DNA of 10,783 bases. Source: Chloroflexota bacterium. GTDB taxonomy: Bacteria; Chloroflexota; Ktedonobacteria; Ktedonobacterales; Ktedonobacteraceae. The translations under genes were made by a program, and so were the position numbers. Below, piece after piece: positions 1 to 5,925 of the stretch; position 1 is the first letter of the stretch, and each line of letters opens with the position of its first letter. A model generated the notes under the pieces. That model made no database searches. It had not been told where the DNA came from and saw nothing but the letters and a program-made list of their open reading frames with translations. Location: NCBI GenBank assembly GCA_021828635.1, contig JAJZEJ010000194.1:1-10783 (forward strand). The letters are read 5' to 3'.

Positions 1-202
1 CACTCCACTCGTCCACCAACAATTCTTTAACATCCTTGAGCATGCCACGCAGTTCACCCTGTATCAGCAAACGCCCATCCGGCTTGACCTCTATCACAAT
101 GTCCTCTGGCTCCATCCCAGGCATGGGAGCCGCGACCATCAGGCGATCAGCCGTGCGATACACCTTTACTAGTATCTGCTGCATCTTCTCTTGCTCTTGC
201 AT
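1..202 (-). CDS. Small heat-shock protein (Hsp20/alpha-crystallin family), C-terminus cut by window
   Basis: The first 67 codons of a minus-strand gene are visible; the rest lies beyond position 1. The reading begins MQEQEKMQQILVKVYRTADR and continues into VAAPMPGMEPEDIVIEVKPDGRLLIQGELRG, which fits the start of an alpha-crystallin domain: an A-x-x-PG-x-x-x-EDI segment followed by a G-x-L-x-I-x-GE strand. Hsp20 proteins are ATP-independent holdases that bind unfolding proteins in the cytoplasm. The start ATG (200-202) has a strong purine-rich ribosome binding site about eight bases upstream on the minus strand (GGAGGGAAG). The N-terminal arm before the crystallin domain is very short, about 10 residues, shorter than in typical members. 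It lies 34 bases downstream of the 117-residue gene and is probably co-transcribed with it. The family call is good; the missing C-terminus prevents checking the I-x-I/V tail. Confidence 0.8.
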   Translation of the reverse strand, partial: MQEQEKMQQILVKVYRTADRLMVAAPMPGMEPEDIVIEVKPDGRLLIQGELRGMLKDVKELLVDEWS

Positions 203-236
203 AGACTTCCCTCCTCTGCTAGCTCATTCCATCGCT

Positions 237-590
237 CTAACCAGCAGGGTTACGTTCCGGCTTATCCGTCTGGCCCATCTGCTGATTTTCACCCCAGGCA
301 GTACCAGTATCACGTCCCGGCGCGTCTACCGTCTCACCCGGTTTGTGCTTGGCAGGTTGCACGCCGCTATGAGCAGGATTGTAGCCCTGTTCCGCCGGAG
401 CCAAGCCACCTTCAGGTGTGCCATAGCCACTGCGCGAGTCACCATAAGCCGGTCCCTCGGTTTCACGGTAGCCATCGCGCCTCTGCGGCTCTTTTTTCTG
501 TTCCGCTTTTTGCATGTCAGGCTGTTGATTTTGCTGATTCTGTAGTTGCTCTTTAGCTTGTTCCGGTGTATTTTTCGTGGGTTCGGTCAT
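237..590 (-). CDS. Hypothetical hydrophilic, intrinsically disordered protein (117 aa)
   Basis: I do not recognise a family. The protein is almost free of hydrophobic stretches: residues 1-40 are rich in Q, E, K and N (NQQNQQPDMQKAEQKKEPQ), and residues 40-117 are rich in G, P, D and Y with no repeat unit that I can define. There is no signal peptide, Cys pair or membrane segment, so it is probably a cytoplasmic disordered protein. The ATG at 588-590 is preceded on the minus strand by AAGGAC at a good distance, which supports real translation. It is the upstream neighbour of an Hsp20 gene, 34 bases apart, so a stress-related role is a reasonable guess from context only. The frames on the opposite strand are shadows, because only this one has a ribosome binding site and operon spacing. 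Confidence 0.6.
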   Translation of the reverse strand: MTEPTKNTPEQAKEQLQNQQNQQPDMQKAEQKKEPQRRDGYRETEGPAYGDSRSGYGTPEGGLAPAEQGYNPAHSGVQPAKHKPGETVDAPGRDTGTAWGENQQMGQTDKPERNPAG

Positions 591-727
591 TGTCTCTGTC
601 CTTCGATTTCATTCCATAACCGCCAAAGTGATCTATGGCAAGTATCGTTACGCAATTACTCAAGCACATACTCATTCACGGTTCGCTACGAAGGGAAGTT
701 TCAGTACGGCAGTAGCCGCACACTTGC

Positions 728-756
728 TTGATTTTTGGCCGCGAATATGGTATAAT
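728..756 (+). promoter_or_regulatory. Sigma70-type promoter for the ABC-F leader
   Basis: The -35 element is TTGATT (728-733), followed by a 17-base spacer and a perfect -10 TATAAT (751-756). Transcription should start near 763. No other gene start lies between here and the ABC-F ATG at 1050, so the transcript would have an untranslated leader of about 285 bases. Confidence 0.75.
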
Positions 757-794
757 CGTACTCGTAATAAATTTTCCACAGCAGGAGAAGACCC

Positions 795-824
795 TTGAAG
801 AACACAGGTACACATCTTCGGTAA
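795..824 (+). CDS. Candidate leader peptide MKNTGTHLR (9 aa) ahead of ABC-F
   Basis: A TTG-initiated frame reads M-K-N-T-G-T-H-L-R-stop and is preceded by GGAG (784-787) with a seven-base spacer, an ideal ribosome binding site. It begins about 30 bases after the predicted transcription start. Short leader peptides in this position upstream of ribosome-protection and erm-type genes are known to stall ribosomes in the presence of antibiotics and so control a downstream terminator or RBS. The C-terminal H-L-R loosely resembles the basic-x-basic motifs at which macrolide-bound ribosomes stall, but that comparison is inference. Nine codons with a TTG start can occur by chance, so the call rests on the SD, the location and the downstream hairpin. 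Confidence 0.45.
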   Translation: MKNTGTHLR

Positions 825-867
825 CGACCACATAGCACCATTCCCTGTTCCATACCAGGGGTAGAGT

Positions 868-1032
868 ATGCTTGCATGGTACGTACCGCACACAGATGTT
901 GTGCCGATGGTCTTTTTTCTTTCCACCATCAGACCCGCAACGTGGCATACTCGTGTCTTTCACGCTGTTCATCAGCTTGCACCATACGCACAACATCGCT
1001 TTCTTCCATCATTATGCATTTCGTATGGATAG
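868..1032 (+). CDS. Possible second upstream ORF (54 codons) in the ABC-F leader
   Basis: ATG at 868 with AGGGG (857-861) six bases upstream opens a 54-codon frame ending in TAG at 1030-1032, 17 bases before the ABC-F start. The product begins MLAWYVPHTDVVPMVFFL and resembles nothing I know. It runs through the hairpin and U-tract, so translating it would disrupt them, and its stop is close enough to the ABC-F RBS for coupling. The RBS is only fair and the frame may be fortuitous. Confidence 0.2.
   Translation: MLAWYVPHTDVVPMVFFLSTIRPATWHTRVFHAVHQLAPYAQHRFLPSLCISYG
885..922 (+). terminator. Terminator-like hairpin with U-tract inside the ABC-F leader (candidate attenuator)
   Basis: GCACA (888-892) pairs with TGTGC (900-904) around a seven-base loop. 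ACC (885-887) can pair with GGT (909-911) below a four-base bulge. The stem is followed at once by a pyrimidine tract with six consecutive T (913-918) and three more T at 920-922. The stem is weak for a constitutive terminator, which suits a conditional one. The same sequence takes part in alternative pairings listed separately. Confidence 0.35.
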
Positions 1033-1044
1033 ATTGGGATGGTG
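895..1044 (+). promoter_or_regulatory. Competing long-range pairings in the ABC-F 5' UTR
   Basis: GATGTTGTGC (895-904) and ATGGT (907-911) pair with GCACAACATC (988-997) and ACCAT (981-985), giving 15 base pairs with one two-by-two internal loop. This would consume the 3' side of the terminator-like hairpin. CCATACG (982-988) alternatively pairs with CGTATGG (1022-1028). The ABC-F RBS region GATGGTG (1038-1044) is complementary to CACCATC (924-930), and its last six bases to CACCAT (980-985). The perfect palindrome GGTACGTACC (878-887) and the hairpin CCCTG/CAGGG (843-847 with 856-860) lie just upstream. The complementarities are seen directly; a regulatory switch is inferred. Confidence 0.4.
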
Positions 1045-1049
1045 TTTTT

Positions 1050-2720
1050 ATGCTACTAACAGTGCGCAATCTCAGCAAAGCGTATGGTGCGATACAGGTT
1101 TTGCGTGATCTCTCATTCGTCATCAATGCTCGTGACCGCGCAGGAATCGTAGGGCCAAACGGTGTTGGCAAATCAACCCTGTTGCGCATATTGACGGGTC
1201 AGGAGGAGCAAGAGCAAGGCAATATCAGCTATGCACCCTCGGTCGAGTATGGCTACCTGCCACAAACGACGCCGAATTTCTACGGGCGCAGCATCCAAGA
1301 CCTGATTCTTGAAGCCGTCGGCAACATTCACCAGTTGGAAGAGCGCATGCACCAGCTTGAAGACGCGATGGCACGTGCTGATGAGCAACAATTACCAGAG
1401 TTGCTAGAAGCATACACGCAAGTGACAACGCGCTTTCAAGATCGTGGTGGTTATGAGCTTGACTATAAGATAGACGGCGTACTCTCTGGTCTGCACCTCG
1501 ATTACCTGCCACGTACCCGCGAAGTTATGACGCTATCCGGCGGCGAGAAGGCACGTGTAGGACTGGCAACCCTGCTTCTGCGCTCACCCGATCTACTTTT
1601 GCTTGACGAACCAACGAACCACCTCGATTTCGCCAGCATGAATTGGCTAGAGTCGTATCTTGCAGATTATAGCGGCGCGGCATTGATCGTCTCACACGAC
1701 CGTCAATTTCTCAATCGCGCCGTCACAAGCATTCTTGAACTGGATGAACATAGTCATAGCTTGAAACGCTACGAAGGCAACTATGATAGCTATGTTCAGT
1801 CAAAAGCAACGGAACATGCTAAGTGGGTAGAAGATTACAAAAGGCAACAGGAGGATATCAAAGAGCTACGCAAACGCATTAAAGAGTCGGCGCGACAGGT
1901 TGGGCATGGTTATCGTTCGCCACACGATAACGATAAGTTCGCCAAATACTTCTTCGCTCAGCGTGTCGATAGTGCTATCTCGCGCAACATACACGCCGCT
2001 GAAGAGCAACTCAAACGCATCGAAGCCGATCCCATTCCTAAGCCACCAGAACTGCTCCAGGTCAATTCATCCATTCAGGCTACGCCAATCGCCTCACAGG
2101 TCGTTATTCGCCTTGAACATCTCACAAAATGCTGGGGTGAACGCTGCATCTTTGACGACATCTCGCTTGAGCTAGGCCCAACCACGCGCATTCTGCTCAC
2201 TGGCCCCAATGGCGCGGGCAAGACAACGTTGCTCAAGCTGATTCTAGAACGCGAAAAGCCTGATAGCGGCAACATTTCCATCGTTCATGGCGCGAAGATC
2301 GGCTATCTGCCACAAGACCCAGAGCTACCAGACCTGCATAAAACCGTCATCGAAACCTATCGCTACGGGCAACAAGGCTACGAAAGCGAGTTTATCGGGC
2401 GCTTACTTGGTTACGGATTGTTCCGTTTAGAGGATATGGAGAAGCAGGTAGGACAACTCAGCGTGGGACAGCGCCGCAAGCTAGAGATCGCCAGCTTAAT
2501 GGCCGCACACCCCAACGTCTTGCTACTCGATGAGCCAACCAACTACATCAGTTTGGACGTGCTAGAAGCCTTCGAAGCCGCCATTCTTGCCTTCCCTGGC
2601 CCAGTCATCGCCATCTCGCATGATCGCTGGTTCATCGAACGGTTCAAGGGTGAGCTATGGGAAATGAAAGAGGGCCAACTAACACAACAAGAAACCATAC
2701 AGGCGGCAAATGAAGTTTGA
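1050..2720 (+). CDS. ABC-F family ATPase, probable ribosome-protection (antibiotic resistance type) protein
   Basis: This is a 556-residue protein with two ATP-binding domains and no membrane segment. NBD1 has Walker A GPNGVGKST (35-43), signature LSGGEK (162-167), Walker B with E187 in DEPTNHLD and switch H216. NBD2 has Walker A GPNGAGKTT (385-393), a non-canonical signature LSVGQ (470-474), E495 in DEPTNYIS instead of DEPTNHLD, and switch H524. The inter-domain linker (about 240-335) is basic and helical, with a DNDKFAKYFFAQRV stretch and a DPIPKPPE end recalling the TlrC-type ABC-F proteins of antibiotic producers. ABC-F proteins bind the ribosomal E site; resistance members dislodge macrolides, lincosamides or pleuromutilins. 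I chose the ATG at 1050 because the conserved domain begins immediately (MLLTVRNLSKAYG) and GGGATGGTG lies just upstream; an in-frame ATG at 876 would add unrelated sequence. The long structured leader suggests inducible expression. Resistance versus housekeeping function cannot be settled from sequence alone. Confidence 0.9.
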   Translation: MLLTVRNLSKAYGAIQVLRDLSFVINARDRAGIVGPNGVGKSTLLRILTGQEEQEQGNISYAPSVEYGYLPQTTPNFYGRSIQDLILEAVGNIHQLEERMHQLEDAMARADEQQLPELLEAYTQVTTRFQDRGGYELDYKIDGVLSGLHLDYLPRTREVMTLSGGEKARVGLATLLLRSPDLLLLDEPTNHLDFASMNWLESYLADYSGAALIVSHDRQFLNRAVTSILELDEHSHSLKRYEGNYDSYVQSKATEHAKWVEDYKRQQEDIKELRKRIKESARQVGHGYRSPHDNDKFAKYFFAQRVDSAISRNIHAAEEQLKRIEADPIPKPPELLQVNSSIQATPIASQVVIRLEHLTKCWGERCIFDDISLELGPTTRILLTGPNGAGKTTLLKLILEREKPDSGNISIVHGAKIGYLPQDPELPDLHKTVIETYRYGQQGYESEFIGRLLGYGLFRLEDMEKQVGQLSVGQRRKLEIASLMAAHPNVLLLDEPTNYISLDVLEAFEAAILAFPGPVIAISHDRWFIERFKGELWEMKEGQLTQQETIQAANEV

Positions 2721-2751
2721 GGCGAGGATGTAATCATACAACTATCCAATC

Positions 2752-2781
2752 TTGCTTTTTCGCATTAGGGTATGCTAATAT
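2752..2781 (+). promoter_or_regulatory. Weak candidate promoter for the Nramp gene, overlapping the inverted repeat
   Basis: TTGCTT (2752-2757) and TAATAT (2776-2781) are 18 bases apart. Both are partial matches to sigma70 elements. The -10 falls inside the left arm of the 19-bp inverted repeat, so a protein bound there would occlude the polymerase. Speculative. Confidence 0.25.
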
Positions 2782-2816
2782 CTGACTATATCACTAGGAT
2801 ATTAGCATACCCTAAT
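2764..2816 (+). repeat. Perfect 19-bp inverted repeat upstream of the Nramp gene (operator or hairpin)
   Basis: ATTAGGGTATGCTAATATC (2764-2782) is followed, after a 15-base loop, by its exact reverse complement (2798-2816). Each arm is itself an imperfect palindrome, TTAG-N6-CTAA with a central TA, which resembles the TTAGG..CTAA half-sites of DtxR/IdeR-type metalloregulators. The position, 38 bases before the Nramp start, fits a metal-responsive operator. As an RNA hairpin it could also end ABC-F transcription, but the stem is A+T-rich and the T-run (2824-2831) begins eight bases after the stem, so a classical terminator is less convincing. Regulator identity is inference. Confidence 0.6.
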
Positions 2817-2853
2817 ATTCTTCATTTTTTTCCTGGAAAGCGTATTTTGGTAG

Positions 2854-4170
2854 ATGAGCGTTCAAAATAAGAAAATCGAGGTAGCCACACTACCTCTTGT
2901 GGGCGAGCCGAATGACTCTCGGCAACGCATTAGGAGCATACTCAAGCGCGTGTTGTTGTGGCTCGCCATTATTGGCCCCGGCTTAATGGTGATGCTGGCT
3001 GATACCGATGCTGGTAGCATCATCACCGCCGCGCAATCAGGCGCACAATGGGGCTATACGATGATCTTACCCCAACTTTTGCTCATTCCATTTCTCTATG
3101 TTGTGCAGGAAATGACTATACGCCTGGGCGTTATCACACGGCAAGGACACGGTGAACTCATTCGACATCACTTTGGCATGGGCTGGGCCGCTCTCTCCGT
3201 CATTACGCTTTTTGCCTCGGCCATCGGCGCGTTGGTGACAGAGTTTGTGGGCATTGCTGGCGTGGGCGAGATGTTCCATATTCCGCTCTCGATCTCGGTA
3301 CCCATCATCACCGCACTCCTCATTCTCATTGGATTGGCGGGTAGCTATCGTCGTGTCGAGCGCATCGGTATCGCCGTTGGTCTGCTCGAACTGCTCTTCA
3401 TAGTGGTAGCTATTCTCGTTCGCCCCAATCTGCAAGCAATGGTGCATGGCCTTACCGATTTGCCTATCACGCATGGTAACTATCTCTTCCTGCTTGCAGC
3501 CAATGTTGGCGCGGTAATTATGCCCTGGATGGTCTTCTATCAGCAAGGTGCGGTAATTGACAAGCACATGGGACAGAATCAGCTCAGGGTAGCCCGTTGG
3601 GATACAGGGATTGGCGCGGTTCTCACACAGGTGATTATGGTTGCGGTCGTGATTGCTACCGCTACTACGATTGGTAAAACGCATCCAGGCACCTCGCTCA
3701 ACACCATTCAAGATATCGCAACGGCACTGAAACCGACGCTCGGCTCAACCGGCGCTATTGTCTTTAGTGGTCTGGGCATGATTGGCGCTGGTTTCCTCGC
3801 CGCGCTCGTCGTCTCCGTCGCAGGTGCATGGGGCATCGGCGAAGCCTTTGGTTTCAAGCACAGTCTGAACCTACCTTTCAAGAAAGCGAAAGTCTTCTAC
3901 ACCATCTACACACTGGCGCATATGGGTGGCGCAATCCTTGTCCTCTCCGGTATTCCACTGATTAGCCTGACGCTCGACATCGAGGTCATGAACGCGCTCC
4001 TGTTGCCCATCGTGCTAGGCTTCTTGCTCGCGCTGGAACAGGTAGCATTACCATCAGAGTATCGCTTAAAGGGGTTGCACAAATATATCGCATGGGCGAT
4101 GTCCGGTCTCGTGATGTGCTTTGGCCTCTATATGGCTGGCGATTTGCTCTTTCAGGCGTTCATCCATTAG
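2854..4170 (+). CDS. Nramp/SLC11-family divalent metal transporter with altered metal-site motifs
   Basis: This 438-residue protein has about eleven membrane helices and the Nramp layout, starting with a roughly 33-residue cytoplasmic tail and TM1 GPGLMVMLADTDAGS (41-55). Nramps import Mn2+, Fe2+ or related ions with protons across the inner membrane. The TM1 signature is normally DPGN; here it is DAGS (52-55), keeping the metal-binding Asp52 but replacing Asn with Ser, and it is preceded by another acid, Asp50. The TM6 signature, normally MPH, is MPW (223-225), keeping the methionine ligand and losing the histidine. These changes place it in a divergent Nramp-like branch, so the ion specificity is uncertain and I give no gene symbol. 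The RBS before the ATG at 2854 is weak; GGAAAG lies at 2835-2840. The upstream palindrome suggests metal-dependent control. It ends beside a beta-lactamase relic on the opposite strand. Confidence 0.85.
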   Translation: MSVQNKKIEVATLPLVGEPNDSRQRIRSILKRVLLWLAIIGPGLMVMLADTDAGSIITAAQSGAQWGYTMILPQLLLIPFLYVVQEMTIRLGVITRQGHGELIRHHFGMGWAALSVITLFASAIGALVTEFVGIAGVGEMFHIPLSISVPIITALLILIGLAGSYRRVERIGIAVGLLELLFIVVAILVRPNLQAMVHGLTDLPITHGNYLFLLAANVGAVIMPWMVFYQQGAVIDKHMGQNQLRVARWDTGIGAVLTQVIMVAVVIATATTIGKTHPGTSLNTIQDIATALKPTLGSTGAIVFSGLGMIGAGFLAALVVSVAGAWGIGEAFGFKHSLNLPFKKAKVFYTIYTLAHMGGAILVLSGIPLISLTLDIEVMNALLLPIVLGFLLALEQVALPSEYRLKGLHKYIAWAMSGLVMCFGLYMAGDLLFQAFIH

Positions 4171-4195
4171 TCGCCGGTACAATAAAACGCGATAG

Positions 4196-4391
4196 GGGAA
4201 AGCCACCATCGCTGTGTTTGCGTATGGAATCGGCCACATAGTCGGCTGGTACAAGCTGAGTGCCATCCTATACACCAGAATTGAGGTAGAGATAGCCAAG
4301 TTTAGCCATCTCACGAGCGGTCAGATGCGCTCCGAAATCCACCTGTGCTATTGCCTTGCGGGTCTACCTTCCAGAGACGACAATTGCTCCA
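4196..4391 (-). pseudogene. Remnant of a serine beta-lactamase-family (class C/CubicO-like) gene
   Basis: Read on the minus strand, codons from 4391 give RLWKVDPQGNSTGGF. A one-base shift at about 4334 then continues as GAHLTAREMAKLGYLYLNSG, V, an in-frame TAG at 4268-4270, and DGTQLVPADYVADSIRKHSD followed by GGFP. Removing one C and reading TAG as TGG restores the unmistakable T-x-R-E/D-M-A-K-x-G-x-L-Y-L-N-x-G-V-W-D-G segment of Beta-lactamase (PF00144) serine hydrolases. The catalytic S-x-x-K and Y-x-N parts are absent: the homology stops near 4391 upstream and near 4196 downstream, about 25 bases from the Nramp stop. The relic thus has a frameshift, a nonsense codon and losses at both ends. 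Parent enzymes are periplasmic or cytoplasmic serine hydrolases or DD-peptidase-like proteins. No flanking transposon ends are visible. Confidence 0.85.
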
Positions 4392-4451
4392 TCATCATAC
4401 TCCTTAGCTATGTAAAATCCTGGTTATTTATACAGGTATCTCCCTATCCAT

Positions 4452-4480
4452 TTCACCGTTGTGATTGCTCTATCTATATT
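4452..4480 (+). promoter_or_regulatory. Candidate promoter for the TMEM175-like gene
   Basis: TTCACC (4452-4457), a 17-base spacer and TATATT (4475-4480) match sigma70 elements at four and five of six positions. It lies about 50 bases before the start codon, in the sequence between the beta-lactamase relic and the gene. Apart from this, 4392-4531 holds nothing I can identify. Confidence 0.35.
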
Positions 4481-4531
4481 GTAGACTCACAGAACGGTTG
4501 CATTAATACAAATATTTTTGGGAGAGACAAA

Positions 4532-5197
4532 ATGGCTGCAAACGAACCCACAGTAGGGAATGATGTAAAGGAAACGGGACGTGTCGAAAGCTTTAGTGAC
4601 GGCGTGTTCTCTGTTGCGATCACCTTGCTGATACTCAACATTGTATCACCAACCCATCTGCTGACTGATAGTGATCTACTACGCTATCTCGGTAGCCAAT
4701 GGCCTGCATACCTGGCTTATATCACAAGCTTTGCCACGATTGGCGTGATGTGGATCAATCACCATCGCTTATTTACGCATATCAAGCTCATCGACGTGAA
4801 TTTGATGGGTCTCAATCTCTTGCTCATGCTTATCATTGTCGCCATTCCATTTCCCACCGGCTTGATGGCACAATATCTCTTGCGCACAGATCAGCATGTT
4901 GCAGCCATTCTCTACAATGGAATGAATGTAGTTCTGGCACTCTGCTTTAATCTGTTATGGCGCTATGCAACTCACGAGAACAGATTACTTGGCAACAAGA
5001 TTGACACAAAAGAGGTGCAGGCCATTCACGATCAGTATCGCTTTGGCCCGCTCTTCTATCTGGTCACAATGCTGATCGCCTTTATCAGCGCCCCCGTGAG
5101 CATTGCACTCGATCTGCTACTCGCTATTTTCTTTGCACTGCCAGGGAACAGGGTACAATCACTTTTTCGTATAAAACAGTCATCAAAACATGTTTGA
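4532..5197 (+). CDS. TMEM175-family (DUF1211) integral membrane potassium channel-like protein
   Basis: This 221-residue protein opens with RVESFSDGVFSVAITLLIL (17-35), the hallmark R-x-x-x-F-S-D motif of TM1 in TMEM175 proteins; F21, S22 and D23 are present. About six hydrophobic helices follow, including WPAYLAYITSFATIGVMWI, LNLLLMLIIVAIPFP and YLVTMLIAFISAPVSIALDL, and the tail is short and basic. The length is typical of bacterial single-repeat members, which assemble as tetramers and form K+-permeable pores in the inner membrane without a canonical P-loop selectivity filter. I chose the ATG at 4532 because GGGAGAG lies about six bases upstream and the motif follows a short hydrophilic lead; the open frame extends back to 4214 but would run through the beta-lactamase relic. 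The gene is convergent with the lipoprotein gene, 30 bases away. The physiological role of prokaryotic members is poorly defined. Confidence 0.85.
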   Translation: MAANEPTVGNDVKETGRVESFSDGVFSVAITLLILNIVSPTHLLTDSDLLRYLGSQWPAYLAYITSFATIGVMWINHHRLFTHIKLIDVNLMGLNLLLMLIIVAIPFPTGLMAQYLLRTDQHVAAILYNGMNVVLALCFNLLWRYATHENRLLGNKIDTKEVQAIHDQYRFGPLFYLVTMLIAFISAPVSIALDLLLAIFFALPGNRVQSLFRIKQSSKHV

Positions 5198-5227
5198 GGT
5201 TATAGCGAATATACCTTCGCGTTGCAC

Positions 5228-5710
5228 TCACGAACTCAGGGGAACAATGATCACTGTGAGATGAAAGGTTCCGTTTTTGACAACGCAAACCCCTGGTCGT
5301 ACTCCTTCGTACCTGACAGCATACAACGGAGGCGCTACATATGGGATATTTGAAACACTCCCAAGCGTTCCAGAAGGAAGGCAAGAAAGTTGTATCTTGT
5401 TTTTTGGATACTTCTGCCCGTTGAGAATTATGCCAAAGCGCGAGGTGATAGGATATGTCACTGTCCTTCCACTATCCTGCGCAGTAAACTGATATTGTTG
5501 CGTAAGATAGGATGAAGAAGGGGTCGAATAGAGATTGCTTGGCGATGTCGGCGCTGGCTGCGCTTCCTTCTGTTGCTGTCCAGCAGAATTCGTGCAACTC
5601 ACTAGGAGAAGGAAAACAAAACCTAAGCAGATTCCCGATAACGCCGTCCCCTGGCCGCGAGAGTGCCACACCTTTTTTATAGTAGAAGCGAGGAGACCCT
5701 TTCCTTCCAT
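5228..5710 (-). CDS. Putative lipoprotein of unknown function (160 aa)
   Basis: The protein starts MEGKGLLASTIKKVWHSRGQ, with a basic n-region, then a hydrophobic core and the lipobox LVSC with the acylated cysteine at residue 39. Residues 40-70 form a Q/P/S-rich, probably unstructured tether (AGQQQKEAQPAPTSPSN). The remaining 90 residues have alternating beta-type hydrophobicity and two cysteines (in QLSCLPSG and GVCVVKNG) that could form a disulfide outside the cell. I do not recognise the domain. GGAG lies ten bases before the ATG at 5708-5710; the n-region is longer than usual, so the true start could be further in. It is convergent with the TMEM175-like gene; the 30-base gap contains only a five-bp hairpin (GCGAA/TTCGC, 5205-5220) and no clear terminator. 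Confidence 0.7.
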   Translation of the reverse strand: MEGKGLLASTIKKVWHSRGQGTALSGICLGFVFLLLVSCTNSAGQQQKEAQPAPTSPSNLYSTPSSSYLTQQYQFTAQDSGRTVTYPITSRFGIILNGQKYPKNKIQLSCLPSGTLGSVSNIPYVAPPLYAVRYEGVRPGVCVVKNGTFHLTVIIVPLSS

Positions 5711-5816
5711 CTTTCAATACTCCGTGCTGATATAGCTATCTGGTAATAGATCAGCTGGATATTACAATGCACATAGCAGAACAACCCTTCGTGAAGACAG
5801 GATAGCCACACTATAG

Positions 5817-5844
5817 AGGATAATGCGGTTACGCTCTATTTCAA
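5817..5844 (-). promoter_or_regulatory. Weak candidate promoter for the lipoprotein gene
   Basis: On the minus strand TTGAAA (5844-5839) and TATCCT (5822-5817) are 16 bases apart, five and four of six matches to sigma70 elements, giving a leader of about 100 bases. I saw nothing else identifiable in the 215-base gap 5711-5925. Confidence 0.25.
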
Positions 5845-5925
5845 TTCGCTATGCCGCTATAAAACCATGCGTATAAACCACCTGACAGTAATACGGCATA
5901 CAGGTAATGATAGACATTATTGAGG

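Noticed and set aside
658..664. ACTCAAG upstream of the Hsp20 operon as half of a HAIR (HspR) operator
   Set aside because: The partner CTTGAGT at seven-base spacing is missing on either side; no CIRCE element was found either.
875..890. Resemblance of TGGTACGTACCGC to the T-box antiterminator sequence TGGTACCGCG
   Set aside because: Three extra bases interrupt the motif, no stem I/specifier loop is apparent upstream, and ABC-F genes are not T-box targets; it is better read as the palindrome GGTACGTACC.
876..1049. N-terminal extension of the ABC-F protein by 58 residues from an in-frame ATG at 876
   Set aside because: The extension has no ABC-F similarity, lacks a convincing RBS and runs through the hairpin-rich leader; the domain begins exactly at the ATG at 1050.
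2764..2816. Inverted repeat as transposon or MITE ends
   Set aside because: Loop of only 15 bases, no flanking target duplication and no transposase nearby.
3067..3711. 214-residue minus-strand frame inside the Nramp gene
   Set aside because: Composition is that of an antisense shadow (rich in H, N and R) with no RBS or domain; the plus-strand gene explains the region.
4066..4314. 82-residue minus-strand frame spanning the Nramp 3' end
   Set aside because: It reads the beta-lactamase relic out of frame and then runs antisense through Nramp; it has no family resemblance of its own.
4214..4531. Extension of the TMEM175-like frame upstream to an ATG at 4214
   Set aside because: The added 106 residues are antisense to the beta-lactamase relic and the family motif begins 17 residues after the ATG at 4532, which has a good RBS.
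5205..5220. GCGAA/TTCGC hairpin between convergent genes as a bidirectional terminator
   Set aside because: Five base pairs with no T-run on either side is too weak to call.
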